This document shows positions 36,895-48,891 of a stretch of DNA of 63,594 nucleotides, one piece after another; positions within the stretch are counted from its first letter, which is position 1, and every line of letters begins with the position of its first letter. The notes below the pieces were generated by a model. That model was not told where the DNA came from and ran no database searches. It saw only the letters and a list, made by a program, of their open reading frames with translations. The position numbers were made by a program, and so were the translations under genes. The stretch lies in contig NW_014577434.1 in assembly GCF_000485595.1 (NCBI RefSeq), positions 81,540-145,133 of the forward strand. The letters are read 5' to 3'. Source of the stretch: Priapulus caudatus (Eukaryota; Priapulida; Priapulimorpha; Priapulimorphida; Priapulidae).

Positions 36895-37339
36895 TAGAGA
36901 GGAGACGAAGAGACAGAGAGAGAGAGCGAGCGAGAGAGACAGAGAGAGAGGGGGGGGGAGAGACAGAGGGTGAGAGCGGAGAGCGAGAGGGAGAGAGGAG
37001 AGGGAGAAGAGGGAAGAGCGAGAGAGAGAGGGGAGGGGGAGGGGAGAGGGTGGCGAGGGAGAGAGAGAGAGAAATGGAGAGGGAGAGCGAGCGAGCGCGA
37101 GAGAGAAGAAGAGAGAGCGCGAGCGAGAGAGAAGAGAGAGAGAGAGAGAGAGAGTAGAGAGAGAGGGAGAGAGAGAGAGGAGAGAGAAGGGAGAGCCAGG
37201 GGAGAGAGGAGAGGGAAGGGGGGGAAGGGGAGATAGGGGAGAGAGAAAGAAAGGGAAGAGGAGAGGGAGAGTGAGGCGAGAGCGGAGAGCGAGAGCGAGA
37301 GCGAGAAGAGAGGCGAGATAGATAGATAGATACAGATAG

Positions 37340-37386
<47 letters not shown>

Positions 37387-37454
37387 GAGAGAGAGAGAGA
37401 GAGAGAGAGCAGAGAGAGAGAGCAAGAGAGAGAGAGAGCGACAGGAGAGTCGAG

Positions 37455-37527
<73 letters not shown>

Positions 37528-37548
37528 ACGAGAGAGAGAGAGAGACGA

Positions 37549-37581
<33 letters not shown>

Positions 37582-37585
37582 ACTT
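36560..37585. repeat. Polypurine (GA)n block 1
   Basis: About 1 kb of almost pure purine with GATA tetramers at about 37315-37355. Long Arg/Glu and Ser/Leu frames are repeat artefacts. Confidence 0.95.
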
Positions 37586-37604
37586 TAATCAGCACGTTTA
37601 ATCC

Positions 37605-37730
37605 TGATGTCATGTTGTGCGATCGTTAAACGCTATTTCAGTATAAGGGTATACTCTTGGTATGGAAGATCAAGGGTCATGGAAGAGTAGGATTTACAAT
37701 TACGTGCGGTAGAAAGGAACGAAGGAGTGG
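37605..37730. repeat. Partial duplicate of 36460-36560
   Basis: Shares ATCAGGGTCATGG, AGGATTTACAAT, GCGGTAGAAAG and AACGAA in the same order and spacing as the segment before polypurine block 1, with indels. A unit of unique flank plus GA tract therefore occurs twice in tandem, about 1.17 kb apart. Confidence 0.8.
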
Positions 37731-37744
37731 GGGGTGAAGGTAGG

Positions 37745-37766
37745 GTCAGCGGGAGAGAGAGAGGTA

Positions 37767-37798
<32 letters not shown>

Positions 37799-38277
37799 AA
37801 GAAAGAGAGAGAGAGAGAGGGGATGAGAAGAGAGAGAGGCGAGAGCGAGAGCGAGAGGAGGGAATGGGAGAGGAGAAGAGGGAGAGGGAGAGGGAAGGGA
37901 GAGAGAGGGAGAGGAGAGGAGAGGAAGGGGTAGAGGGAGAGACGAGGGAGAGGGAGAGGAAAGAGGGAGAAGGAGAGAGAGAGATGCGCAAGCGAGAGAG
38001 AGAGAGAATGGGGGAGAGCGAGAAGGAGAGGAGAGAGAGAGAGGACGAGAGAGGAGAGGTAGAGAGATGAGAGATGAGAAGACGAGAGAGAGAGAGAGAG
38101 GAGAGAGGGAGAGAGAGAGAGAGAGAGAGAGAGAAGAGAGGGAGAGAGAGAGAGAAGAGAGAGAGAGAGAGGAGAGAGAAAGATGAGAGCGCAGCGAGAG
38201 AATAAGAGAAAAGCCGAGAGAGAGGGGGGGAGAGGGAGTAGAGAGGGAGAGAGAGAGGGAGAGAGAGAGAGAGAAGA

Positions 38278-38312
<35 letters not shown>

Positions 38313-38333
38313 GCGAGAGGGAGAGAGGGAGGC
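37745..38333. repeat. Polypurine (GA)n block 2
   Basis: About 590 bases of near-pure purine that follow the duplicated flank, paralleling block 1. Confidence 0.95.
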
Positions 38334-39250
38334 TCTTTGCTTGTCTGGCTGTTTGCAGCCGCGTCTGCCAGAGCGGTACCTGGCAGTCTACTCCGGCGCT
38401 ATATTCTGGTTAAAAACCTACAGAATGACTACAGGAAGAATCCACGTAGAGAAAGGTGTAGCGCACTGAAGCATGCGTCTCGACACGGACTCGTTCCACT
38501 GGGTAGACTCATCCGGGGGTCTGTGTTAACCTTGCGAATGAAGAGCTATAATGAGCATATGGTATATGCTTAGAACAGACCAAAACAAGCGGGTCTGTGA
38601 CGTCCACGCGTTAGTCCCCCGAGGTTATAATAATAGCGCGCATACGTACCGATGAATAAAAATACACAGCTCGGTGTTATTATAGCCTCGTTCTGGACCA
38701 GTTTCCGAGAAAGAGTCGGAAAGACAGTGATGGTCGCTATGGCTTTCCCTACTTCTAATGCACTCGTGCAAATATTTGTATACTTCATACGTGCGCAGCG
38801 CAAACACACGTGAGGTTTTCTTAAAACAAAGTGTAGTGATTAATTTTACTGTGAACTATTTCCTGCTTGTCAACTCGTATCAGGAGTGACATAATATATA
38901 ACATAGCAAGTTCACAGGTTTCAATATACATGTATTGTCTAATTAATCAATGTTGCCAATCAGGTGTGTCATTCATGCTTATATCATACTGTTGGTCTTT
39001 GTAATTGACAACGCTGGTGGCTACCAATAGCCATGTAGGCTTCTATTAACGGACAGATTCGTTTAGGCTGCATAATTAAAATGAACGCAAATATCCACTA
39101 GTTAAATACCCAGGGAAGACCTTGGCAGGTGTCATCTCAATATTGGTCTGTTCTGCGGGAAATTCGGCACCAGGTGGCAGTGCTGTGCCGTGTGTGAGCT
39201 TGGGATTGCTGCACATAGATATCTGCATAAATGTGCATCTATTAGTATAC
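38334..39250. other. No gene recognised
   Basis: Includes a lone half of a CARRAG element (CAGGAGTGACATAATATA) at 38881 with no matching right arm. No convincing coding frame. Confidence 0.35.
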
Positions 39251-39257
39251 ATACGTG

Positions 39258-39292
39258 CAAGAGCTAATAATAAGAGGTATTATTAGCTCTTG
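39258..39292. mobile_element. CARRAG palindrome, perfect arms and target duplication
   Basis: CAAGAGCTAATAATA and its exact complement surround AGAGG. It is flanked by a perfect 7-bp direct repeat ATACGTG (39251-39257, 39293-39299). The clearest single example of the family. Confidence 0.8.
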
Positions 39293-39899
39293 ATACGTGT
39301 CATATAGAATATGTTTGTATTTCTGATGATTGCAGATGCTATAATGTTTGCTGTCATAGCTATAGTGTAGAAACTATGTTTGATCAGCAAAGTTGGGCAG
39401 ATTGATCAAATATAGCTTAAAGCTGTTCGTGTCCCCCATGTTTTATTTTTACGCTAGACGTATTACATGTAAAATACGCTACGGCAAATACATCCGCTCT
39501 TACTCCTGTGGTGTCAGTGGTCCTATCCAATAGGCAGTATTGTATTCTGATTTTACAGCTTCTGAATAATGTATTTATTTTGAATAGCGGACGTCTTACA
39601 AAGCCTAACGAATATGGCCTCTGTTGTGGCATTGATGCTGCATTGCGTCCTTACAAGTGCTCAGTAATCCATCTATTCACGGCGTTCGGTTTTCATCGGA
39701 TTGGGTTTGATTGCTTCTGCTGCTATTTGGCTTTCCATCTAGAGTTCAGTGTGAGTGGTTCGTGTGTTCATCAGTTTCAGTAGTTTTCTGGCAGCAAGTG
39801 CGTGATAGCGAATAAGGAAGTAGAGGAGTAACATAATTGGTAAGGGAACTCGACAATGAGTAACGTTTATAACGTCCCGTTGTTTACCTAAACACCTGA

Positions 39900-39935
<36 letters not shown>

Positions 39936-40740
39936 GGTACGCGCAACTTGCTGGCACACACACATACGCGAAAGTGAAAACATTCAATAAATTTGTAGCC
40001 TGGTAAGGAATGCTCTTTGTACAACGGTGAGGTGTTAGTATAACAGATAGTGAGAGTGAAACAGGGGCAGGTATACTGCTATATGTACCGTTATCAGATA
40101 CGATGAGCTGAGTTACGCATAGGCTCATCTAGATGTGCAAATAGGTCGTGTTGACTTTCTCCGCATGCACAGACATCATCCATCCGGCCGGTTCATTCGT
40201 TCTTGATGTCCGTACATTACTTTTCTAATGCTCTTCTCCATAAGCGAGTATCTGCGAAACGGTTTATTATGCCAATATTCTGTAATCATTTATCGCAGTA
40301 TGTTTATTATCATTTGTACCACTTTTAAGCAATAATAATGCCAGCTATATTTTACAAGTAGAGTATATATCACAGTAAAGCAGGGAAAACGCCGGGTAGC
40401 ATTGTAGATAAGTGTATCATGCAGGCGGTCGTTGCCTATTGATTTTTATGCCGGCATCTGAATTTACACGAGGTTGTTTAAGTTAGCTCTACGTTGCTAT
40501 GGTTATGTATCAATTCCAAACCAAATAGGAGGGCTGTTACACTATCAAAACGGAGAGCAAAGTCCGCCTTCTTGTGGGTGATACTGTGCTCACTTTCAGC
40601 AGGGGAGAGCCTTTTACTGCCCAACCTATACACGTCGTTGTTCACGCATCTTCTAGTAGTGAGTCTTTGCGGGGAAGGTTTTTGATGTTGCACTGTGTGT
40701 TGCATCATTTTGCATGCTACATCTCCCGCACGCGTCAGGT
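39293..40740. other. No gene recognised
   Basis: Contains an (ACGC)n microsatellite at 39899-39935. A plus frame at 39508-39783 is not recognisable. Confidence 0.35.
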
Positions 40741-40742
40741 TA

Positions 40743-40776
40743 TGACGTCAGGTTGTGACGTCAAGTTGTGACGTCA
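40743..40776. promoter_or_regulatory. Three perfect CRE palindromes in tandem
   Basis: TGACGTCA at 40743, 40756 and 40769, exactly 13 bp apart, about 600 bp ahead of the candidate first exon at 41374. TGACGTCA is the CREB/ATF binding site. Three phased copies suggest a cAMP/ATF-responsive element of the downstream promoter, although a tiny tandem repeat arising by chance cannot be excluded. Confidence 0.5.
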
Positions 40777-41373
40777 GGTACATCTACTGGTGTCACCAAC
40801 ACTTCGTCATCGTCTACCAACCAGGAATGATCACTTGGCGACTGGGTATCTGACCTCGACGCATTTCCTTTGTTTTCTGAGCAACGAGAATTAAGCACGT
40901 TGTGTAATAAACGATCACGCCACCGGGATTTGTATCTCCAGTACACGCCGCCGATTACGCTCGGTGATTCAGCAGGTAAATTAGGCAAGCTGCCTGCGCG
41001 GTCTAGCATCAACAATTAGTCAGATTGCTATTGTTTCCGTCGCCGTGTACGGCCGAGAAAAAGAAGCAGCGCTCACGGATTCCATCGCCTCGTCACTGCT
41101 CGTGCTGACACCTTGCGATACTACCGCATTGCTACGCAAACACCGAGTATAAGGGCGACCGAAAAAGAATTTATGATGATGATCAGCTTGACTCGTCGTC
41201 ACTGGCTGCGTGCAAGTATACGACTGCAACGATGTTCTGTGCTACTCGCGTGAAACAGTCAAAATCAATAGCCCGAGATTGTGGTGTGTGTATGTGTGTA
41301 TGTCTGTGCGCGCACCTAAAAGTGACATCACCATGGCATATTGTACGGAGTAGTGAATTTCCTGTCGGTGAAA

Positions 41374-41512
41374 ATGGCTCACAGTGCACGGGAGTGGACT
41401 CCGCCACCCTCCCCGCGGGGCATTGTAACGCAACCACCTCCAGGTCTTCACGTGTGGGCCGCACAGAAGGGAAGCATTTTACCGTACGAGGCACACATTA
41501 AGGAGAGCGCAG
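41374..41512 (+). CDS. Candidate alternative first exon B of the nesprin gene
   Basis: The first ATG after an in-frame TGA (41323-41325), in the good context AAAATGG, opens 46 codons beginning MAHSAREWTPPPSPRG. The exon ends in phase 1 at GCGCAG before the donor GTACGT. Splicing to 56953 yields a Glu codon and continues into the CH domain. The tag is Pro-rich with no recognised domain. Composition is more GC-rich and protein-like than flanking frames. A short upstream ATG frame at 41333 ends before it. The link to nesprin is inference from phase and strand. Confidence 0.5.
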
Positions 41513-41787
41513 GTACGTTGAGCGGGAGGCCGGCTAGTCTCCGTATGTGCGATAGAGTATGGATGCGATGTGATGTAATGTGAAGCCATGGCGTGCGTCT
41601 AGCGCCCCCTGGTAACATATTTTGGAAACCGTCCATCGACTGGTTCCACGGCCGGCACATATATACACTGCGTGTGCTACCCGTGACAATAAGATAACGT
41701 ATCAGCTCATTTGCATTAATTAAGCTTGTAACCCTTTCTCATACATGCACAGAAAATGCACACGCGCGTCTATTTACTTAATTGTAT
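41513..41787. other. Presumed intron
   Basis: No further exon recognised between exon B and the palindrome at 41788. Confidence 0.3.
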
Positions 41788-41910
41788 CAGAAGTGTCATA
41801 ATATCGACTATATTATATCGACTATATTGTATAGTCTGTATTGTATAGTCTGTATTGTATAGTCTGTATTGTATAGTCTGTATTGTATAGTCTGTATTAT
41901 GACACTCCTG
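41788..41910. mobile_element. CARRAG palindrome with internal 14-bp repeats
   Basis: Arms CAGAAGTGTCATAAT and ATTATGACACTCCTG enclose about five copies of TGTATTGTATAGTC. Flanks are ATTGTAT and TTCGTAT, five of seven matching. The loop has grown by tandem repetition. Confidence 0.65.
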
Positions 41911-42268
41911 TTCGTATGCTACCGGTTACCCCCAGCCGGTGGATAGAGAGGGACAGAGAAGGTTGGCTGCTGAGGGATGGGGTACATAGTCATACTCATG
42001 TAGGCACAGTTGCCATGAGAAGAATACATGCAGGTACTGATAACCGCATGTAAGTATATGTACAGGCACTGAGCTATCACTCTGAATTTCGAACATTAGT
42101 TTATATTAGTAAAGACTGTAATAAATCCGTGATTAGACATGAAGTATTGTACACGTACCCGTGTCAGGACATCTTTTATGTATGTCTGGTATAATGGTTC
42201 GTAGTTTACTGTTACTGTCGAAATTAGTGTAGCTTGAACGAAATAAGTTTATTAAATTTCGTTGAAAA

Positions 42269-42382
42269 CTATGAATTCATATTTAGCTTGTGTTAAATCC
42301 AAGAAATTTACTTACAAAATGAGAAAATTTCGATGGTAAGTAAATTTCTTGGATTTTACACAAGAAATATATGAATTCATAG
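42269..42382. repeat. Hairpin with 40-bp arms
   Basis: CTATGAATTCATAT...AAATCCAAGAAATTTACTTAC on the left is mirrored by its complement on the right around a ~20-base loop. The ends (CTATGAATTCATA) are themselves palindromic. The element type is unknown and it differs from the CARRAG family. Confidence 0.7.
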
Positions 42383-42654
42383 TGTAGCCTGTTTAGGGAG
42401 TGTGGAACAATTCTCATCTAAACCGGAATACGCAAGGTTATAAATAGCTGAATAGACCGCATTGTGATGAATTTGCTGGAAAGTTGATATTACTTACATG
42501 CCGCCAGACAACACGCGCGGCATTGTCTCTAATGCATCCTGTCATCTATGATCTTATCAATTATTAATGTATGATCTACTCATAGATCCGCCAAATCATT
42601 CTGTTTGCCTTGTTACAATAGCAGTGTCACGGCATACGAATCCCAACATAGTAT

Positions 42655-42725
42655 TAAGAGTCCATAATAGGAGGATCTGTATATAGGATAGGATATAAGA
42701 TAGGATTTCTATTATGGACTATTCG
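42655..42725. mobile_element. Decayed CARRAG palindrome
   Basis: Left TAAGAGTCCATAATAGGAG and right CTATTATGGACTATT fit the family consensus with a changed end base. GGATA repeats fill the loop. No clear flanking duplication. Confidence 0.5.
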
Positions 42726-43660
42726 AGTGCTATTCGAGTTCACACTATATCGAGTGTAACACATTAGGAGGAAGGCTCGGTACTTGCATCTGTCTCGCTG
42801 AGGCCTGTACAGCGACGTCAAATCTACAGTAGCCTTCCAAGATGCAATAGCGTTTATCCCTGTGCTGAACTGCACGTTATCTAGTGTGCCTTCTCAGTGG
42901 CGAAAACGTGCTCAAAATATATAACGGCATGATGTGATATTCGCCGACTCTACGTAGCCATGATAATGTTGATTTATATTACTTCCACGTCGTAGTTGGA
43001 ATGCGGGACACGGTATTAGAAGACAATAGTCTGGGTTTTGCATAGCTGTGATTGCGCAGTCTTGATCGAGTGGGTGCCGAGGTGATTGCATGCAAACAAG
43101 CTGGTCGGTGCTTTGGTGTGCAACACTCCGTGCGAAACACGAATTATCATACGCTTGTCACCGACCTCGTGTATGATGACTATATTTATCCCAGCCGTGG
43201 TGTAGCTGTACGACTGCAGGTGTTCCCCTCAGTGACACTTTTATGCGTTTGTTGCGCCGGACGCGTGAATTTCGTGCTTAGAGCCATTGAGAACATTTTT
43301 AAGGTCACCATGGTGTTGCGAGTGTAAGTCGAGCCCTTCTTTCTACGACGATCGGAGCTGCGTGGTCCCTGGCAGCCGAGAGAGCGGGCTATTATGCGAT
43401 AGGTTGATAGCAGAAGCTGTGTTACCTGCGGCGATTCTTCTGTGTTGCCGGCTGCAGTTCGCGCCCCGCTACGTGCAGTTACGCGATGCGTGGGATCAAC
43501 ATGTGATGATTATCGGTGGTAGTGAGTGAGTGGGTGACACTCATAGACAATTAATCATCCATTCGTCGACCTTGACTAGAAAACCTAACTGGTGCCCGGG
43601 AGGGTGTATATCTTCGACAGTGGGAGAGAACTTACGTCGACGACTTCACTGCAGCTTTAG
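42726..43660. other. No gene recognised
   Basis: An open frame at 43052-43327 ends near a strong donor-like GTAAGT (43325), but in phase 2 and with no family resemblance. Left unannotated. Confidence 0.3.
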
Positions 43661-43661
43661 A

Positions 43662-44140
<479 letters not shown>

Positions 44141-44420
44141 AGACATCCCTAGTCTGTCTGTGCGTTTTCTGTTTACGGACTGGTCATCATCGGCAGTGGC
44201 TGTCACTGCGGCTGTCACTGCGGTACAATTCTGCGGCTGTCACTGCGGTCGTCTGCACCTGACAGAAGAGAAACACATCACTCATCAGCATCTCAGAAAG
44301 CACATACCCAGCGAGGATAACTAGCATCTCAGTACTGAGACGCATACACTCGCGAAGCTGATGAATTAAGTGACCATCCATGCGCACGCTGTGTGCTGAT
44401 GGGACCCTACGTGATATGTT

Positions 44421-44614
44421 CTATATTTATGTGTCAGTGTGCGGCAGCGTGCGTGCGGTGGACATGTGTGTTGCAGAGGAGCATTTGCACGGGATTTACA
44501 GGAAATTGTCGACAATAATAGGCGAAAGAGAGTAGAGAAACATTAAGACTTTGGTAGTAAATAGATTTCGTATTTATTTCGCATTATATTTTATTGAAAC
44601 GCTCCAAGTGCCTG
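44421..44614. mobile_element. Truncated copy of the hAT-type MITE
   Basis: Matches the right half of the element at 48546-48891 (GCCTATTATTGTCGACAAT in complement, the AAAGACTTTGGTAGTAAATA arm, ending CCAAGTGCCTG). The left arm is missing. GATGGGACCCTA occurs on both sides of the remnant, suggesting a deletion between direct repeats or a later rearrangement. Confidence 0.7.
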
Positions 44615-46151
44615 TGGATGGGACCCTATACGTGCGACCACACTGTGAGAAGGACTATGTAATCTTACTTGGCTAGACTGATCTAGACTGGACCAAACGG
44701 CGTCGATGCTGTGTCTCGCTGAGGAAGCAGAATGAGCATCGGCGCATTGATAGGTGGCGCGCGCGTCCTACACGCACACACCAGGTGGCGTCGTGCGGTC
44801 TTCACGCACACACCAGGTGGCGTCGTGCGGTCTTGAACATGGATGGTGACGATGCTTAGCTCTTTCACTGATTAATCACTCACCGGTTAGACGTTGTCTC
44901 CCGGCAATAACCTGCTAACTCCTTTGCTCTGGCGCGAGCTAGGCTTTCCACGAGCTGAGCCGATAGACGTCTGGGGTGCCTTGCGAGATCGCATGTGGCG
45001 TTTATGGCCGCAGTGTGTGAGCATAACCACTTTACCATTTGAAACGTGTCGGGTCCAGCACTTATAGCAGTAACTTATACGTGTCGTAAGTAACAAGTCT
45101 GCAGACGGCCGATGGTAGGTGATAGCCGTATACAGAGTGCGTAAAGTGTTATTGTTGAAGCACGCCTAGCAGATAAACGAGGCAGATTTAGCCTATTTTT
45201 AACCAATGGCAATGAATACCGCGAAAAAACTACTGCCATGTCTGTTTGTGTTATAATCAATGGACTGTCTCGCTCGCCAGTTGCGTCTGATAGCCGTGTT
45301 TGCCTTTGATCACTGATCAGTAGCGAGATATTCAGGCCAGAATACGGAAAGTTAATTCTTCCATTCATAAGCCAAGAAAGTTCCCCGTGAATCAAGAAAG
45401 ACGTCCTATATCAAATAAAAATGTAGGTCATCGTGCATTAAAAATGCCAAGATCTCTGATAGGGTGGCTATAACCTGGATTATAGCCGGATAGCTCTCCT
45501 TGTAAAGTTGAGTTGCGTTCTCCACGGGGAACACATGAGTTGACAATTCAGGTTTTCTTTTCGGTAAAGCTATGTGCTACTGTGTTGGAACATGTGCTGT
45601 GGATTGTTTGTACATTAGGTACCATCGCGCTGTACTCTATATGCCGAGTGCCTACCTGTGAATGTACAAGTTGTGTTTACCGTGATACGTCTAGTAGCTG
45701 CGTTTTGCACCGGTTGCGTACGGTGGTCGTGAAAAAACGCAATGCGATATCGAAAACAAATAATCTCACCTCTAAAGTGTTGAGGGGCGTATAGGTGTTG
45801 CTATCGGCGTATCTCAGGTAAAAATTGTATGGCGTAGGCATCAGGGTAAACAAGCGTGGCGAGTGCCGGGTAATATCCATTCTCAGCGATCATCGTGATG
45901 GCGGTTTTGGTAACATTGCCGCACCGACGCACTCTAGTTTGCTCGCACTCGTAATAGAGTTTACCGTGGCGCTAAGTGTCTACTTGAAGAGGTGCAATCG
46001 TAAACTCTCGGACCACTCGGACAACGGAATGGTAGCGCTGCTGTGACACGCACGTGCTCGCCTGGACACAGCGGTCAGTTTATTCGCTTCCTACACTCGC
46101 TCGGTATATGTTACGGTAGCACGTTGCCGGGAGAGCGTGCGACACGATAAT
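44615..46151. other. No gene recognised
   Basis: A ~32-bp doublet containing CACACACCAGGTGGCGTCGT lies at 44769-44834. Remaining frames are unremarkable. Presumed intron or upstream region of exon C. Confidence 0.35.
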
Positions 46152-46172
46152 TGACAATCTAGCGGACTCGTC

Positions 46173-46281
46173 ATGGAGTGGAGACGGCACCGGCATGACT
46201 CCGGGGCGGCTAGCCCGGGAACAAGCAGATACAACGATCTCTCACATAAGCTCCTAGATCCTTACATTCGACAACGCATAG
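46173..46281 (+). CDS. Candidate alternative first exon C of the nesprin gene
   Basis: An ATG follows an in-frame TGA (46152-46154) and opens 36 codons starting MEWRRHRHDSGAASPG and ending DPYIRQRI. The exon stops in phase 1 at CATAG before the donor GTAACT. Joined to the exon at 56953 it gives Arg-Ile-Glu-Gln-Gln-Glu and the conserved CH start. Upstream DNA is CpG-rich. No signal peptide or membrane segment. The link is inferred from phase and strand, as for exons A, B and D. Confidence 0.5.
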
Positions 46282-46470
46282 GTAACTAGAATATATGTGT
46301 GAGCTGTGTCGCATGTGCCCTGCTTTGCTAGATTCTCAAAGACGCTTCATGGCTTTTTACGAATAATCAGAATAAATCAATTTTAAATGACCAATATCAT
46401 ACATCTGTACCATATATAACCACCCTACATGATAGACATGATAGTGCATGGCAGAGCAATTGTGCGAATA
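46282..46470. other. Presumed intron
   Basis: Short spacer after exon C, nothing recognised. Confidence 0.3.
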
Positions 46471-46794
46471 CACACTTTTTTTTTATAAGAATTATTTTTA
46501 TAAGAATCATCGAGGCTCGATTTCCCAAATTTTAAGAATTTTTTAAGAATAATGCTGAGGCTCGATCATCAGACATCATATTTTGAAAAGGAGGGGTTAC
46601 TTTCTTGTTGTGCTATACATCGGTTCTTTTATTGGATATTAGTCTTTTCCTCTTTCGTTCAACCATCACGTTTTTGTCGATTTTTTCAACAATTATTTAA
46701 GAATTATTTAAGAATTATTTAAGGCTCAAAATGTCGATTTTCTAAGAATCACAAGGCTCAAAAAAAGTACGATTCTTATAAACAAAAAAGTGTG
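46471..46794. mobile_element. MITE with CACAC ends and TA flanks
   Basis: The left end CACACTTTTTTTTTATAAGAAT mirrors the right end ATTCTTATAAACAAAAAAGTGTG. TA lies on both sides, as in Tc1/mariner insertion. TTAAGAATTATTTAAGAATTA repeats and two GAGGCTCGAT motifs lie inside. No transposase. Confidence 0.6.
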
Positions 46795-46962
46795 TAGGTC
46801 GTACAATGCAAGTACGGTACCGATTGAGACGACGTATGTCGGCCCAGCCTCGCGCATGGACGCGCCTTTTCTTAACACGTTTATAATTTTTTGCTCAGAG
46901 TTTTGATAACGTTAATGTCTGCGGGCAGGGGAATAATATGGTGTTGCTTTGTGGGGTGCTAA

Positions 46963-47152
46963 CAGGGGCGGACCCAGAGGGTTTGGGTGACCAGTTTCCA
47001 TAGTTCTAGTCACAGCTAGGGGGTCCGGGGGCATGCCCCCCGGTAATTTAAAAAAAATTAGGCTATATTTGGTGCATTCTGGTGAATTTTGAGGGTCAAT
47101 TCTGAAGACCGGTTTCTGGAAACCGGTGCAAACCGGCCTAAATCCGCGCCTG
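46963..47152. mobile_element. hAT-like MITE, 190 bp
   Basis: Ends CAGGGGCGGACCCAG and AAATCCGCGCCTG are inverted. The interior has GGGGGTCCGGGGGCATGCCC and an ACCGGTTTCTGGAAACCGGT palindrome. No clean 8-bp duplication is apparent. Confidence 0.6.
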
Positions 47153-48094
47153 AGGTGCGGGTAGCTCTAGTACTATAGCCCGCGTACAGTTGCCGCAGGC
47201 GCCGCTATTCGTAAGATTAACATTTACGCAGAAGAAAAATATTATGAAAACCAACAGCGTGCTGGCAGCTAACAGCGAGTCCATCATACGTGTGTGGCAG
47301 ATGTCTGCAGTGCCATCGATCTCTCATGCAAATATTGTTAGCCTCTATAGCATTATCGTTCTCCCTATATTTATATTTTAAATTGGTTGATATATTTATT
47401 AATGAATCGAAAACGACAGCCATGGTTCTTACGTAGCCGAGCTTTATACCTGCTAATATTTCACCTTTAGCTTATATATTGCTTATTATGTATTGCTTTA
47501 TATTTTACCTCTTTATTAGCATCCATGCTTTCACGGTTCTAGACTGTGTCTATCGAGAAATGTAATTGTGAATTACCGCTTTCAATATCGGGGGTCTATG
47601 TAGGTGAGCGGGATGATCTATTGGTAGGTAATGTGTGTGGTGTACTGCCTAGAACAGGGGTAATGGCAATGGTGAATGGGGTGCTAATGGGAAATACATT
47701 TCATATCCTGTATCCCCGTATTACTGACGCTTATGCATTTGGAGCATGGTAATGATTGCTTTAGAGAATCATACTCGGTGAGTCTACACACATGCACTAG
47801 CTTCTGTAACATAAATTATGATAATCGATGAACGCTGGATGGAACGACAGCTGTATAGTGGCGACGCCTATGTAGGTCGTTGGAAACTAGAGTTGATACT
47901 CGCTCAGAAAGCCGGCTTCTTATCTTGCGGTGCCGGCTGCCTGATATTCTTACATGAACCTAAGCTATGCACTGATAGACTACTGATACACTTTAAACTA
48001 AGTGTGATGAGCCTAGCAGTATACTTTGTTTGGCTAACTTCAGCCTTTTCATCTGTAATTTTAAATCGAGACCGAATGCCTTCATTCATACCAC
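47153..48094. other. No gene recognised
   Basis: Frames at 47546-47752 and 47818-48189 start with ATG but have no recognisable domain. The second runs into the palindrome at 48095, so I do not call them. Confidence 0.35.
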
Positions 48095-48148
48095 CAGAAG
48101 TAGATAATAGGGAAGTTCCCGATTATCTCCTGCTATTATCTACTTCTG
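48095..48148. mobile_element. CARRAG palindrome
   Basis: CAGAAGTAGATAATAG and its exact complement surround a ~22-base loop. Flanks ATACCAC and ATACCAA agree in six of seven bases. The arms are the same subfamily as the outer element at 16103. Confidence 0.75.
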
Positions 48149-48545
48149 ATACCAATGTGCTCATCACAAGACATTCACTCATCACATAGTTGTTCTATTG
48201 CGTCATGCTGTGGGCATTTTTAGTTTTGTGTTAAAATTTTCACAGTGTATTGACACACGTCAGAGTAAATTAACATGTGTACAAGTCAAAGTCCGCTAAA
48301 GTGTAACATTTGCCAGCCTGTCAAAACAATCGGCCGATAAAAGTTCGTTCGCGAAACCGATATTAGTCGCACATTCTTCATATAGGTTAATTAATATAGG
48401 TACGTTGGTTTTACTATTCTATTTCCACGACCAGCCCGTGTTGTGGTGCCGGCATGTGTGCGTATAAGCGAGTATGACTTCGGGTGTGCGCGCATGTACC
48501 AACAATCTCATAATGTAGATGGCCTTTACTAGACGAAGAGAGGAA

Positions 48546-48891
48546 CAGGCACTTTGAGCGTTTCAATAAAATATAATGCTAAATAAATACGAAATCAATT
48601 TCCTACCAAAGTCTTAATGTTTCTCTACTCTGTTTCGCCTATTATTGCCGACAATATTTTGTTTATTGCCGACAAAATTGCCGACAAAATAGACTATATA
48701 TGTCTGTCAGCGTGCGGCAGTGTGCGCGCGGTGTACATGTGTGTTGCAGAGGAGCATTTGCACGGCATTTACAGGATATTGTCGGCAATAATAGGCGAAA
48801 GAGAGTAGAGAAACATTGGTAAAGACTTTGGTAGTAAATAGATTTCGTATTTATTTAGCATTATATTTTATTGAAATGCTCCAAGTGCCTG
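48546..48891. mobile_element. hAT-type MITE, full-length copy with ~110-bp arms
   Basis: The left arm CAGGCACTTTGAGCGTTTC to GCCTATTATTGCCGACAAT is repeated in complement at the right, ending CTCCAAGTGCCTG. Sister of the 8327-8550 copy. No intact target duplication visible. Confidence 0.8.

Noticed and set aside
36459-37613. 384-codon minus-strand Ser/Leu frame and the opposite Arg/Glu frame
   Set aside because: Both are products of the GA repeat, not protein-like.
40761-41229. Two adjoining minus-strand frames (about 84 and 69 codons) with protein-like composition, separated by a frame change
   Set aside because: No recognised family, no clear splice sites, and they lie in the CpG-rich region before exon B where stops are rare. 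A broken gene cannot be excluded.
43052-43327. 91-codon frame ending near a strong GTAAGT
   Set aside because: Phase 2 at that donor, so incompatible with the CH exon, and no recognisable sequence.
47818-48189. 123-codon ATG frame
   Set aside because: The frame reads through the palindromic element at 48095 and shows no domain.
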